Part shown: one piece after another, positions 54,709 through 63,761 of the stretch | Layout: each line of letters begins with the position of its first letter | Position numbering within the stretch: the stretch's first letter is position 1 | Source: an uncultured Rhizobiaceae group bacterium | GTDB lineage: Bacteria; Pseudomonadota; Alphaproteobacteria; Rhizobiales; Rhizobiaceae | DNA length: 64,000 bases | NCBI GenBank assembly: GCA_938044775.1 | Contig: CALIOE010000027.1 | Coordinates: 1-64,000 of the forward strand | Direction: 5' to 3' | Position numbers and translations under genes: made by a program | Notes under the pieces: generated by a model | Told to the model about the DNA's origin: nothing | The model's input: only the letters and a program-made list of their open reading frames with translations | Database searches by the model: none

Positions 54709-56185
54709 CGATCTTGACCGTGTCGCCCGGTTGTAGAGCTGCGCCGACGTCGAGGCCGTTGAGCGCCAGAAAAAGGTTCTCCTTTTTGGCAACACCGGTC
54801 ATCCTTGCCGCCATTGAGGCAACACTGTCGCCAGACACAGCCTTAACGACACGAATGCGCAGAGGCTTTATCGCCTTTCGCTCGCTGAGGGTCATCTTGC
54901 GAAAGGTGCCCGCGATGGTATCTGAAGTTTCCACTGTGTCGCGGGCATTGCGAGGCGCCGCCAGAATGAACCGGTAGAACCGGTCGTCCAGTTCCACAAC
55001 GGTAATCGCAAATTGCCAGTCACCGGCCTCTGCCCGTGCCGTCGCCGCCGGCTGGCCATTTATCTCTGTTTGCCTGACGGTTTGTTCCTGCAAGCCGTTG
55101 ACCCAGCCAGAGCGGATGTAATCCTCGACATTGCCTGAAACCGTCTGCGGAACGGCATCAAAACGAAGCGCCATTTCGCCAGGACCGGATGCCAACACCG
55201 CATCAGCCCGGTTCGTCAGTTCGAAGTTCTCCGGGGCGGAAAACGTCACTCCCAGTTTTGTGTGGGAGAAGCGGTTGCCGCGGATGTAGCCTTCCTTGGC
55301 TTTGTCCCCGAACAGCATTCCGTCTACGGCCGTCAGCAGTCGTTCATGATCTCGTTCACCGCTGCCCTCAGGACCCGTGGCCCGCGCGTGGCGCCTCGCC
55401 AGTTCAACGCGCCTTGGCGTCGAAGGATGGGTGCTCGACATGTCTTCGGTACGGGCATTGAGCGACGAACGCCAGGCTTGATAACGATCCATCGATTTTA
55501 AGAAGCGGGCCGCCGCAAAGGCGTCAAAACCGGCCTTTGCCAGAACTTTGATGCCCACGGCGTCAGCCTGAAGTTCCTGTTTTTGCGAGAAAACAGCGAG
55601 CCGGCGAACGGTAGAGGCCTTGGCAACCTTGCCAGCAACAGTGTTGGTTACAACGTCATTGACCACTCTATCGGCGATGTCGACCGCCTTTGCCTGTTGG
55701 CTGCGCTCAACCCCGTGGTTGCTCGAGACATGGGCCATTTCATGGGCCAGAACGGCCGCAACTTCGGCGGTGTCGTTTGACAGCGCCAGCAGCCCGCGGG
55801 TGACGTAAAGATAGCCGCCAGGCAGGGCAAAGGCGTTGACCTTGGGTGAATCCAGAATGGTGATGTCAAAGGCACGGTCCGATGTCCCGGATTGGTCGAC
55901 CAGCCTGCCTGTCACCAAAGCGAGCATCGATTCCAACTTCGGATCGGAATACGAGCCGCCATGCGACGCCAAAATCTTGGGATGTTCAGCGGCTCCAAGA
56001 CTGGACTGCGGATCCTGTGCGCGAAACGCATCGAACGAAAACTTCTCCGGAGCATTTGGCGCTGCTTCGGGATCCAGTTTTTCCACACTACTCAAGATGT
56101 TACACGCAGTCAGAGACAGTGTCAGAACAGCAAATCCCAGCAAGCGAAGGGCGCGTAGCCGAATTATCGTCGTGTCAGCGAACAT
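54698..56185 (-). CDS. M48 family metalloprotease, lipoprotein
   Basis: 495 residues from ATG 56185 (MFADTTIIRLRALRLL); a start at 56206 is possible. Lipobox LTAC, then the zinc protease core HEMAH with the third ligand in ELQADAVG. A C-terminal LysM-like domain (VVKAVSGDSVASMAARMTG) may bind peptidoglycan. Resembles BepA/YfgC, the outer-membrane quality-control protease, and YcaL. Overlaps the nuclease-like gene by 11 bases. Confidence 0.9.
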   Translation of the reverse strand: MFADTTIIRLRALRLLGFAVLTLSLTACNILSSVEKLDPEAAPNAPEKFSFDAFRAQDPQSSLGAAEHPKILASHGGSYSDPKLESMLALVTGRLVDQSGTSDRAFDITILDSPKVNAFALPGGYLYVTRGLLALSNDTAEVAAVLAHEMAHVSSNHGVERSQQAKAVDIADRVVNDVVTNTVAGKVAKASTVRRLAVFSQKQELQADAVGIKVLAKAGFDAFAAARFLKSMDRYQAWRSSLNARTEDMSSTHPSTPRRVELARRHARATGPEGSGERDHERLLTAVDGMLFGDKAKEGYIRGNRFSHTKLGVTFSAPENFELTNRADAVLASGPGEMALRFDAVPQTVSGNVEDYIRSGWVNGLQEQTVRQTEINGQPAATARAEAGDWQFAITVVELDDRFYRFILAAPRNARDTVETSDTIAGTFRKMTLSERKAIKPLRIRVVKAVSGDSVASMAARMTGVAKKENLFLALNGLDVGAALQPGDTVKIVTE

Positions 56186-56927
56186 CGACCTCAATCTGCC
56201 CTTCATGCATCAGGCGCACCATAGGTCCGCCACTTTGTTCCAGAATTCCGCGAATGCGCACGCTCTTTCCACGCAGGTTTTTAAACGGCTCGATATTGCC
56301 CTTAAACGCATTCGTGCCCTTCTTGACAACCAGCGCGGTGAAGTCCTGCGACCACTTTTGGCCAAAATTGAGGTAAAGACGTCTTTGCCTGTCACCCACG
56401 GACAACACCCGGCCCTCAATAATCATGTAGCGGCCGAGATATTGCAGCAAAGTGAACGGCTTACTCGCCGACAGAACTTCAACTCTTCCAGCCCAGATTC
56501 CTCGTCCTGCCACCCGCGCCGCTCTTTCTCTTTCCAGCATCGCATGCCGGCAACCCCGGCTCTCGTGCAGCGCACTGACAAGTGCATGGCCATCGGCCAG
56601 CGCGCGCCCTTGCAGCCATTTCGTGCCGGCGAACACTTGCACCGCAATTCGTTCATAACGATCGGGGAGCTTGCTCATCCGATGCAGTGTCACTTCTTCA
56701 CCAACAAGCGTTGAAGTTTCAGCCGATCGATAACCTTCGCTGTAAAGCCCGGAGACAGCGAAGAGCTGATCGCTGCCCACCAGCCTTATTGCGTCTGCTG
56801 TGCTGCCGGTCGCGAGAATGCCTGTGAGACGGTCTTTACTGGCACAGGGATGGCTTCGCTCACCAGCGATCGATCCAGTCACAGCTAAAGCTGTCGCCAG
56901 GGCTGAGATTTGAACAATGCGCACCAT
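56175..56927 (-). CDS. Thermonuclease-like (SNase) exported protein
   Basis: About 250 residues from ATG 56927, giving a good signal peptide (MVRIVQISALATALAVTGSI); ATG 56996 is also possible. SNase-like core with LPDRYERIAVQVFAGTKWLQ and the EERE-like ERERAARVAGRGIWAG block. A second OB-like segment follows. Key acid/Arg set is incomplete as far as I can see, so catalysis is uncertain. Confidence 0.75.
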   Translation of the reverse strand: MVRIVQISALATALAVTGSIAGERSHPCASKDRLTGILATGSTADAIRLVGSDQLFAVSGLYSEGYRSAETSTLVGEEVTLHRMSKLPDRYERIAVQVFAGTKWLQGRALADGHALVSALHESRGCRHAMLERERAARVAGRGIWAGRVEVLSASKPFTLLQYLGRYMIIEGRVLSVGDRQRRLYLNFGQKWSQDFTALVVKKGTNAFKGNIEPFKNLRGKSVRIRGILEQSGGPMVRLMHEGQIEVDVR

Positions 56928-57069
56928 CGACCGACGGCCGACGACCGCGCGACGCCCTGGCCGCAGCAACCGCTCCCTATTCGCCCCATAATTCATGAGC
57001 AGATATTCGCATTGGCTGGACAAGATTGAAACCACCGGCGGCACAAGCCGGCAACGTTCAGCCAAAAAA

Positions 57070-57085
57070 TTTACCGATTGATAAA
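57070..57085. promoter_or_regulatory. RutR-like operator upstream of preT
   Basis: TTTACCGATTGATAAA matches 10 of the 14 fixed positions of the E. coli RutR consensus TTGACCANNTGGTCAA. It shares 12 of 16 bases with the reverse complement of the site at 61618. It overlaps the preT -35 box, fitting repression. Confidence 0.5.
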
Positions 57086-57105
57086 AAATTGAGCCCATGT
57101 ATTCT
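57078..57105 (+). promoter_or_regulatory. Candidate preT promoter
   Basis: TTGATA and TATTCT, 16-base spacer, about 60 bases upstream of the preT ATG. Overlapped by the RutR-like site. Confidence 0.45.
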
Positions 57106-57167
57106 TTTGCCACAGCCGACCGGCGTGAGGTGAAAGTCGGCTACTCAAACCAAGGTGGGAGTCGTTC

Positions 57168-58520
57168 ATGAAAAGTACGCAACTACAGGAGGGTATTGTT
57201 GCCGGACGGCTGACCTCAGCTGAAATCGACGATAATTTCCAGGATGTGCACCCGCCACTGGACAACCACGAAGCCCTGGTCGCAGCTGATCGCTGCTACT
57301 ATTGCTACGACGCGCCCTGCGTAACCGCCTGCCCGACGGCCATCGATATTCCAGCCTTCATTCGCCAGATTGCAACCGGCAACACGACGGGCTCTGCAAA
57401 AACCATCCTTGACCAGAACATCCTTGGAGGAATGTGCGCCCGAGTCTGCCCCACGGAAACACTGTGCGAGCAGGCCTGCGTCCGTGAGGAAGCGGAAGGC
57501 AAGCCAGTACAAATCGGACTGCTGCAGCGCTTTGCAACCGACGGAGTGATGCGCGAAAACAAACAATTCTATCAGCGCGCGCCCGCGACTGGAAAGAAGA
57601 TTGCTGTCGTAGGGGCCGGTCCTGCCGGCCTTGCTTGCGCTCATCGCGCGGCGCTGCACGGCAACGATGTGACCATCTTTGAAGCTGCCGGCAAACCTGG
57701 CGGGCTCAACGAATTCGGCATTGCCGCGTACAAAACCGTCGATGATTTTGCCCAAAAGGAAGTGGACTACATCGCCGCCATCGGCGGTATCAGCTTCAAA
57801 TACGACACAAAGATCGGCCGTGACGTTTCTTTGAAAGATCTTAGCTCACAATATGATGCAGTGTTTCTCGGCATGGGCCTTGGCGGTGTGAACGCACTCG
57901 GCCTCGATGAGAAGGAACTGAACGGGGTTGTCGACGCAGTAGAATTCATTTCCCGACTTCGCCAGACTGAAGACAAGGGCCACTTGCCCGTGGGTCGTCG
58001 TGTCGTCGTCATCGGCGGCGGTATGACGGCCATTGATGCCGCGATTCAATCCAAATTGCTTGGGGCCGAAGAGGTGACGATCTGCTACCGACGCGGTCAG
58101 GAACATATGAACGCCTCAAGCTACGAGCAGGAACTGGCGGCCGCAAAAGGTGTGACGGTAAAACACTGGGTACAACCAAAACGGCTTTTGGCATCTGATG
58201 ACGTTTTGACTGGAATCGAACTGGAATATACTGAACTCACAGACGGCAAACTGACCGGCACCGGACAGACCGTCTCAATCGTTGCTGATCAGGTTCTTCG
58301 CGCCATCGGTCAAAGCCTTGAAGACGGCGGATTGAACGGATCAGGTCAGGCAATCAAGCTGGAAAACGGTCGCATTGCCGTCGACCAACATGGTGCAACA
58401 TCAATGGCAGGCGTCTGGGCGGGCGGTGACTGTGTCAATGCAGGTGACGACCTGACGGTTACAGCCGTGGCGCAGGGACGCGACGCAGCCGAAGCAATTC
58501 ACAAGACCCTTGCAGGTTAG
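57168..58520 (+). CDS. preT: Dihydropyrimidine dehydrogenase (NAD) subunit PreT
   Basis: 450 residues. Supplies electrons from NADH to PreA for reduction of uracil and thymine. N-terminal Fe-S region with CYYCYDAPCVTACPT and GMCARVCPTETLCEQAC; FAD motif VVGAGPAGLACAHRA; second Rossmann VIGGGMTAIDAAIQ. GGGAG precedes the ATG. preA follows after 11 bases. Confidence 0.95.
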   Translation: MKSTQLQEGIVAGRLTSAEIDDNFQDVHPPLDNHEALVAADRCYYCYDAPCVTACPTAIDIPAFIRQIATGNTTGSAKTILDQNILGGMCARVCPTETLCEQACVREEAEGKPVQIGLLQRFATDGVMRENKQFYQRAPATGKKIAVVGAGPAGLACAHRAALHGNDVTIFEAAGKPGGLNEFGIAAYKTVDDFAQKEVDYIAAIGGISFKYDTKIGRDVSLKDLSSQYDAVFLGMGLGGVNALGLDEKELNGVVDAVEFISRLRQTEDKGHLPVGRRVVVIGGGMTAIDAAIQSKLLGAEEVTICYRRGQEHMNASSYEQELAAAKGVTVKHWVQPKRLLASDDVLTGIELEYTELTDGKLTGTGQTVSIVADQVLRAIGQSLEDGGLNGSGQAIKLENGRIAVDQHGATSMAGVWAGGDCVNAGDDLTVTAVAQGRDAAEAIHKTLAG

Positions 58521-58531
58521 GGAGAACGATC

Positions 58532-59842
58532 ATGGCCGACCTTTCAAATGACTTCGTAGGCATCAAGTCTCCCAACCCGTTCTGGCTGGCTTCAGCTCCG
58601 CCGACAGACAAGGCATACAATGTCGAACGCGCCTTCAAAGCGGGTTGGGGAGGTGTCGTATGGAAGACACTGGGCGAAGAAGGGCCCCCGATCGTCAACG
58701 TCAACGGCCCCCGCTACGGCGCTATTTGGGGCGCCGACCGGCGGCTGCTGGGACTTAACAACATTGAACTGATTACCGACCGCGATCTTTACATCAATCT
58801 GCGCGAGATCAAGCAGGTAAAAAAGGACTGGCCGGACAGAGCGATGATCGTTTCGCTGATGGTTCCGTGTGAGGAAGAGGCCTGGAAGCGTATTCTGCCT
58901 CTGGTGGAAGAAACCGGTGCCGACGGAATAGAATTGAACTTCGGCTGCCCCCACGGCATGAGCGAACGCGGCATGGGTTCCGCTGTTGGCCAGGTGCCCG
59001 AATATATCGAAATGGTGACCCGCTGGTGCAAGGCCTATACCCGCATGCCGGTGATCGTAAAACTGACGCCCAACATTACTGATATTCGCTACCCGGCACG
59101 CGCTGCTCATGCCGGTGGCGCTGATGCGGTATCGCTGATCAACACGGTATCCTCAATTGTGTCGGTCAACCTGGACACATTTGCGCCTGAGCCCGAGATC
59201 GACGGAAAAGGCAGCCACGGTGGCTATTGCGGTCCAGCAGTTAAGCCAATTGCCCTGAACATGGTCGCAGAAATCGCACGTGACCCCGAGACTGCGGGAA
59301 TGCCTATTTCGGGCATTGGCGGCGTGACGACATGGAAAGACGCGGCGGAGTTCCTGGCGCTTGGCGCTGGTAATGTACAGGTATGCACGGCTGCCATGAC
59401 CTATGGCTTCAAGATCGTCGAGGAAATGATCTCGGGACTTGAAAACTGGATGGACGCCAAGGGACACAGATCGCTGAATGATGTCATTGGACGCGCAACG
59501 CCCAACGTGACCGACTGGCAGTATCTCAATTTGAATTATGTGGCCAAAGCCAGCATCAACCAGGATGCCTGCATCAAGTGTGGCCGTTGCCACATTGCAT
59601 GCGAGGACACGTCCCATCAGGCGATCACTTCAGTGGTAGACGGCAGGCGCCATTTTGAGGTAATCGAAGAAGAATGCGTGGGCTGCAATCTATGCGTCAA
59701 TGTATGCCCGGTTGAGAACTGTATTACCATGGAACCTTTGGCTGCAGGGACAACGGACAAACGCACAGGGCAGAAGGTCGAAAAGAAATACGCCAATTGG
59801 ACGGAGCATCCAAACAACCCATCGGTTGAGGCTGCAGAGTAG
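58532..59842 (+). CDS. preA: Dihydropyrimidine dehydrogenase (NAD) subunit PreA
   Basis: 436 residues. FMN TIM-barrel that reduces uracil/thymine to dihydropyrimidines. NFGCPHGMSERGMGSAVGQ carries the active-site region; two [4Fe-4S] motifs at the end (CIKCGRCHIAC, CVGCNLCVNVCPVENC). GGGAGAACGATC precedes the start. The 191-base gap after it has short inverted repeats (59933-59946, 59976-59990) but no convincing terminator. Confidence 0.96.
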   Translation: MADLSNDFVGIKSPNPFWLASAPPTDKAYNVERAFKAGWGGVVWKTLGEEGPPIVNVNGPRYGAIWGADRRLLGLNNIELITDRDLYINLREIKQVKKDWPDRAMIVSLMVPCEEEAWKRILPLVEETGADGIELNFGCPHGMSERGMGSAVGQVPEYIEMVTRWCKAYTRMPVIVKLTPNITDIRYPARAAHAGGADAVSLINTVSSIVSVNLDTFAPEPEIDGKGSHGGYCGPAVKPIALNMVAEIARDPETAGMPISGIGGVTTWKDAAEFLALGAGNVQVCTAAMTYGFKIVEEMISGLENWMDAKGHRSLNDVIGRATPNVTDWQYLNLNYVAKASINQDACIKCGRCHIACEDTSHQAITSVVDGRRHFEVIEEECVGCNLCVNVCPVENCITMEPLAAGTTDKRTGQKVEKKYANWTEHPNNPSVEAAE

Positions 59843-60033
59843 TCCATCTGAATTGGGAGGAGATTACGAGCACGGCTTTCGGTGACTTATGCCCCTAAGT
59901 CATTGAGACATCTCCAAAACGGGCTCGCACTTCCTTCCAGGGAAGGCGGAGTTTTCCGGGAAGGCACTTGCCTCTGAAGACTCCGTCTTCCATCCGCCGG
60001 ACGCTGGTCCCGCGAACTGAATTCAATCGAAGT

Positions 60034-60810
60034 TCAGGAGATGAGGCCGCGCGATTTTACTGCATACCGCAATGCAGTTCCGATCAAAACTACCGAGCAA
60101 GCGAGCCTTATCACGCTGAAAAGCATCATGTAGGCAAAGAACACAACTCCTAATGGAAGAAAGTCCATTGTGGTGATCAGTTCGACAAAACTCTGTCTTG
60201 CAATTGACTGAATGTAGGAAAGCCCTCTGTAGACCAGTATCAAAGCAACAAGCGCCGGCAGGACATAGATCATATGCCGCGTCATCAAGACCAGAACGCT
60301 TTCAAACCGCACGCGGCGCCCGCTGCGCTGCTGATAGAAAACAAGCAGGACAAAATAGACCGTGAAGGCAGCGGTGATCGACTGGGTCATATTGATGTGG
60401 TCGAAAGCCATACCATCGAAGCCTTTGGCAATTCCGCTCGCCGCATCTTTCAGGTCAGGATAGGCCACCGACACAGCCAGTCCCAGGATCATGACGAAAG
60501 CGGCATAGATCAGCATGGTTACGCTGGTGCCGCTAATTCTGTTCTCTTCAACAGCCGGCTCTTCAACCGAGTCGCCAAGGCGAAATAACAGGCAGAAGGC
60601 CGCGCTCTTCATGCAAAAAAACAAGGCCACCCAGGCCGTCAGCAAAAACACAGGCGCCAGCACGGTAGGCGTTGTTGCCGCCTGGTAGCGCAGCATGACG
60701 GACAAAAACAGCAGGATCAGAACGTGGAAAACCTGCGCAGGTCCATATCCCACCTCTCGCCACTGGGATGCGTTTTGCGGATGGGATATCGATGTCGAAC
60801 GTATTCTCAT
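60034..60810 (-). CDS. Unrecognised multi-span membrane protein
   Basis: 258 residues, about six membrane helices (roughly 28-45, 50-75, 97-118, 143-160, 178-195, 220-245). No family is recognised. A cytoplasmic or periplasmic loop has DSVEEPAVEENRIS. AAAGGG precedes the ATG. It is convergent with preA and followed upstream by rutR, both on the minus strand in the order rutR then this gene. It could be a transporter or a sensor for the pathway, but nothing in the sequence shows this. Confidence 0.7.
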   Translation of the reverse strand: MRIRSTSISHPQNASQWREVGYGPAQVFHVLILLFLSVMLRYQAATTPTVLAPVFLLTAWVALFFCMKSAAFCLLFRLGDSVEEPAVEENRISGTSVTMLIYAAFVMILGLAVSVAYPDLKDAASGIAKGFDGMAFDHINMTQSITAAFTVYFVLLVFYQQRSGRRVRFESVLVLMTRHMIYVLPALVALILVYRGLSYIQSIARQSFVELITTMDFLPLGVVFFAYMMLFSVIRLACSVVLIGTALRYAVKSRGLIS

Positions 60811-60893
60811 GACCCTTTATGAAGAGCCGATCGTAAACCCTTCCTGAATCCGTCTCATCAATGCGCCCGGAATTTCGGACTCTTGGTCGCCCC

Positions 60894-61547
60894 TTAAGGC
60901 CTCAAACCACTGACGAACAGCTGATCAAGATAACGAGCGGCGTCTTCAAAACGGCCGGCCCCCGCGCCTGCCCTGCCGAGAACCGTGCGCACCTGGACGT
61001 CAAAATCGGCATAGTGCTGCGTGGTTGCCCAGATCGAGAAGATCAGGTGGTAAGGATCACATTTGGCCAGCCGTCCCTCCTCCATCCATTTCTTCATCAC
61101 CACTACGTGCTCGTCCACCAGCGCTTTAAGGTCCTGCAACTCGTCATCCAGATGGGGTGCGCCGCGCAACATTTCATTGGCAAACAGGCGACTTTCGCGC
61201 GGGTAATCACGCGCCAGCTCAAGTTTCCTGCGGATATAGGATTGAATTTCCGACAGAGGGTCGCCATTCGGGTCCAGGGCACGAAGCGGATCAAGCCAGT
61301 TGTCGAGCAGTCTGGCCAGCAGGCGGCGGTGGACCGCTTCCTTCGTGCGAAAGTAATACAGCAGATTGGGTTTCGACATTGCCGCCGCATCGGCAATCTG
61401 GTCGATGGTTGCGCCACGAAAACCATTGGTGGAAAAGACCTCCAGAGCGGCGTCCAGGATCCGGTCCTCTTTTTCTTGCTGAATGCGGGTGCGCTTTTGC
61501 GTGCCTGCCGCCCTGGCCTGTGCCAAATGATGTCCCTTTCGCAGCAT
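60894..61547 (-). CDS. rutR: RutR-like TetR family regulator
   Basis: 217 residues from ATG 61547. N-terminal HTH (LDAALEVFSTNGFRGATIDQ, then MSKPNLLYYFRTKEAVH); the C-terminal domain (IFSIWATTQHYADFDVQ) is the RutR/YcdC type that binds uracil. Likely represses the pyrimidine genes until uracil is present. A matching palindrome lies 71 bases upstream. Confidence 0.92.
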   Translation of the reverse strand: MLRKGHHLAQARAAGTQKRTRIQQEKEDRILDAALEVFSTNGFRGATIDQIADAAAMSKPNLLYYFRTKEAVHRRLLARLLDNWLDPLRALDPNGDPLSEIQSYIRRKLELARDYPRESRLFANEMLRGAPHLDDELQDLKALVDEHVVVMKKWMEEGRLAKCDPYHLIFSIWATTQHYADFDVQVRTVLGRAGAGAGRFEDAARYLDQLFVSGLRP

Positions 61548-61617
61548 GTTCCCGTCGGGCAACCAATCGTGAGGAGTGCATTTTTGGCCTTGAGAGTCGA
61601 GTGCAAAACTGCAATCC

Positions 61618-61633
61618 TTGACCAAGTGGTAAA
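61618..61633. promoter_or_regulatory. RutR-like operator between rutR and the amidohydrolase
   Basis: TTGACCAAGTGGTAAA matches 13 of 14 fixed positions of the RutR consensus TTGACCANNTGGTCAA. It lies in the divergent gap, well placed to control both genes. Confidence 0.75.
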
Positions 61634-61676
61634 ATTTTTCGGCCGTATAGGAAAGCCAGAACCAGGGGAGATAAAC

Positions 61677-62939
61677 ATGGCTGAACCAGTTTCAAAGGCC
61701 GGCGAGAACCTGCGCATCAACGGCGACCGGTTGTGGGACACCATCCACGCGATGGCCGAAATCGGACCGGGCATTGCCGGCGGCTCCAACCGCCAGACCG
61801 TAACCGACGAAGACGGTGAAGGTCGCAAACTGTTCCAGAAATGGTGCGAGGATGCAGGGCTAACCATGGGCGTCGACCAGATGGGTACGATGTTCATGCG
61901 CAGAGAGGGAACCGACCCGGGCGCTCTCCCCGTCTATGTCGGTTCCCATCTCGACACCCAGCCCACCGGTGGCCGTTACGACGGCGTTCTCGGTGTGCTG
62001 GGTGGTCTCGAAATTGTCCGCACGCTGAATGACTTGGACATTAAGACCAAACACCCGATTGTGGTGACAAACTGGACCAACGAAGAGGGCACCCGTTACG
62101 CGCCGGCAATGATGGCGTCGGGCGTTTTTGCCAAACAGTTCACCCAGGAATGGGCTTACGCAAAAGTTGATGCAGAGGGTAAGACGTTTGGGGACGAATT
62201 GGAACGTATCGGCTGGAAGGGCGAAGAAGTCGTAGGCGACCGCAAGATGCATGCCTTCTTCGAACTGCATATCGAGCAGGGACCGATTCTTGAAACTGAA
62301 GGCAAGGACATTGGAGTGGTGACCCATGGTCAGGGTCTGCGCTGGATCGAATGCACTGTTACGGGCAAGGAGAGCCATACCGGTTCCACACCCATGCCGA
62401 TGCGCAAGAATGCGGGCCGTGGGCTGGCCCAGATCACCGAACTCGTGCACACGATTGCCATGGACAACGCGCCCAACGCAGTCGGCGCCATTGGTCATGT
62501 GGATGTCTATCCAAACTCCCGCAACATCATCCCCGGCAAAGTAGTCTTCACCATCGATTTCCGGTCGCATGAACTGGACCGGATGAACGGCATGGTCGAC
62601 CGTTTGATGGAAGAAGCTCCCAAACTGTGCAAAGATCTCGGGGTGGAATTCTCGGCTGAAATCGTCGGCCAGTTCGACCCGCCTGAATTTGACAAAACCT
62701 GCGTCAAGGCCGTGCGTGACGCAGCCGAGCGGCTGGGTTATTCGCACAGGGACATCATATCCGGCGCCGGTCACGACGCCTGTTGGGTCAACCGCGTCGC
62801 TCCCACGGCGATGGTCATGTGCCCGTGCGTGGATGGCCTGTCCCACAACGAAGCGGAAGAGATTTCAAAAGAGTGGAGCACGGCAGGAGCCGAAGTATTG
62901 TTTCACGCGGTCGTCGAAACAGCGGAGATAGTGGGGTGA
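61677..62939 (+). CDS. Zn-dependent M20 amidohydrolase (N-carbamoyl-beta-alanine type)
   Basis: 420 residues from ATG 61677 with GGGGAG upstream. Metal ligands: His in GSHLDTQPTGG, Asp in RYDGVLGV, Glu in TNEEGTRY, His in ELHIEQGP, His in LSHNEAEE. The family covers beta-ureidopropionase, allantoate amidohydrolase and L-carbamoylase. Genome context with preTA and dihydropyrimidinase favours beta-ureidopropionase. The frame is open far upstream, antisense to rutR, but that part is not coding. Confidence 0.93.
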   Translation: MAEPVSKAGENLRINGDRLWDTIHAMAEIGPGIAGGSNRQTVTDEDGEGRKLFQKWCEDAGLTMGVDQMGTMFMRREGTDPGALPVYVGSHLDTQPTGGRYDGVLGVLGGLEIVRTLNDLDIKTKHPIVVTNWTNEEGTRYAPAMMASGVFAKQFTQEWAYAKVDAEGKTFGDELERIGWKGEEVVGDRKMHAFFELHIEQGPILETEGKDIGVVTHGQGLRWIECTVTGKESHTGSTPMPMRKNAGRGLAQITELVHTIAMDNAPNAVGAIGHVDVYPNSRNIIPGKVVFTIDFRSHELDRMNGMVDRLMEEAPKLCKDLGVEFSAEIVGQFDPPEFDKTCVKAVRDAAERLGYSHRDIISGAGHDACWVNRVAPTAMVMCPCVDGLSHNEAEEISKEWSTAGAEVLFHAVVETAEIVG

Positions 62940-63751
62940 GCAAGCTCTTAGTCGTGGGCCTCCTCGCGGCCCTGCTGTCTTCTCAGCCGTTCGCAATTGC
63001 CCAATCCGTTGTGCAAAACCCCGACTCACAGAACAACAAACTCCGGTACCAACAGCTTAAGTCAAAAATGCGAGCCGGGTCAGCCGATCCCCAGATTTGC
63101 GAAGTGGCAAACAAGAGTCATCCTGGCATCCTGCATGTGTTCCAAGGTTATGAAGTCAGTCAGGGAAACTCGACGAGACCGACAGAGGTTTTTGGAACGG
63201 TGGTGCGGGCCGCAGCGACCCGTGATCAGGATGGCAACGTGTCATGGAATGCAATGCAAAGCTTGTATCCCTTTGAAACAGCAGGAGAACATGAGCTGGT
63301 GCGCAGAATATCTATTGATACAGCTATACCCGCGCCGGCAGCTACAGCAAGGTGGAGAAGTGATGTCGAAGCCCATCATCGATTTTCCACATCATTACTT
63401 TCAAATGACGGCGAAGTTCGAAAGACTTCAAACAGCTATGGCTCACTTGTCGAATTCGAACCATCGGATTGCGGATGCACGTTGGGTCGTTGCGTGTTTA
63501 CGGAACGGAAATCGATAGACTCAAGGTTGCATGAGAGGCGGCTTGTTTCAGATCAAAAGGTTGAAGGCGGCTTTTGGAAAACTCGGGTCCATTTAGAAAC
63601 AACCGGTTCGAACAAAAAGCCCGGACGCCTGGTGTTTGAGATGATCCGGTCGTTTGACAATGAGGGCAGGCCACTCGACAGCGCGTATGAAGAGGGGCAA
63701 TACAAGCTGTTGCTGTTCAGAACTGAAGACAAGATCAGTCCATTGAATTGA
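62936..63751 (+). CDS. Unrecognised exported protein inside the pyrimidine operon
   Basis: 271 residues from GTG 62936, overlapping the amidohydrolase stop by four bases (GTGA), with GGAG upstream. Signal peptide: SKLLVVGLLAALLSSQPFAI then AQS. No family recognised. Features: a Cys in DPQICEVANKSH, a cluster EPSDCGCTLGRCVF, and a C-terminal KPGRLVFEMIRSFDNEGRPL. The middle looks poorer in GC than the neighbours, which may mean recent acquisition. dihydropyrimidinase starts 10 bases later. Confidence 0.7.
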   Translation: MSKLLVVGLLAALLSSQPFAIAQSVVQNPDSQNNKLRYQQLKSKMRAGSADPQICEVANKSHPGILHVFQGYEVSQGNSTRPTEVFGTVVRAAATRDQDGNVSWNAMQSLYPFETAGEHELVRRISIDTAIPAPAATARWRSDVEAHHRFSTSLLSNDGEVRKTSNSYGSLVEFEPSDCGCTLGRCVFTERKSIDSRLHERRLVSDQKVEGGFWKTRVHLETTGSNKKPGRLVFEMIRSFDNEGRPLDSAYEEGQYKLLLFRTEDKISPLN

Positions 63752-63761
63752 GGACAAGACA

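Noticed and set aside
60861-61676. N-terminal extension of the amidohydrolase by 272 codons
   Set aside because: It runs antisense through rutR; the true start at 61677 has a strong ribosome site and matches the family.
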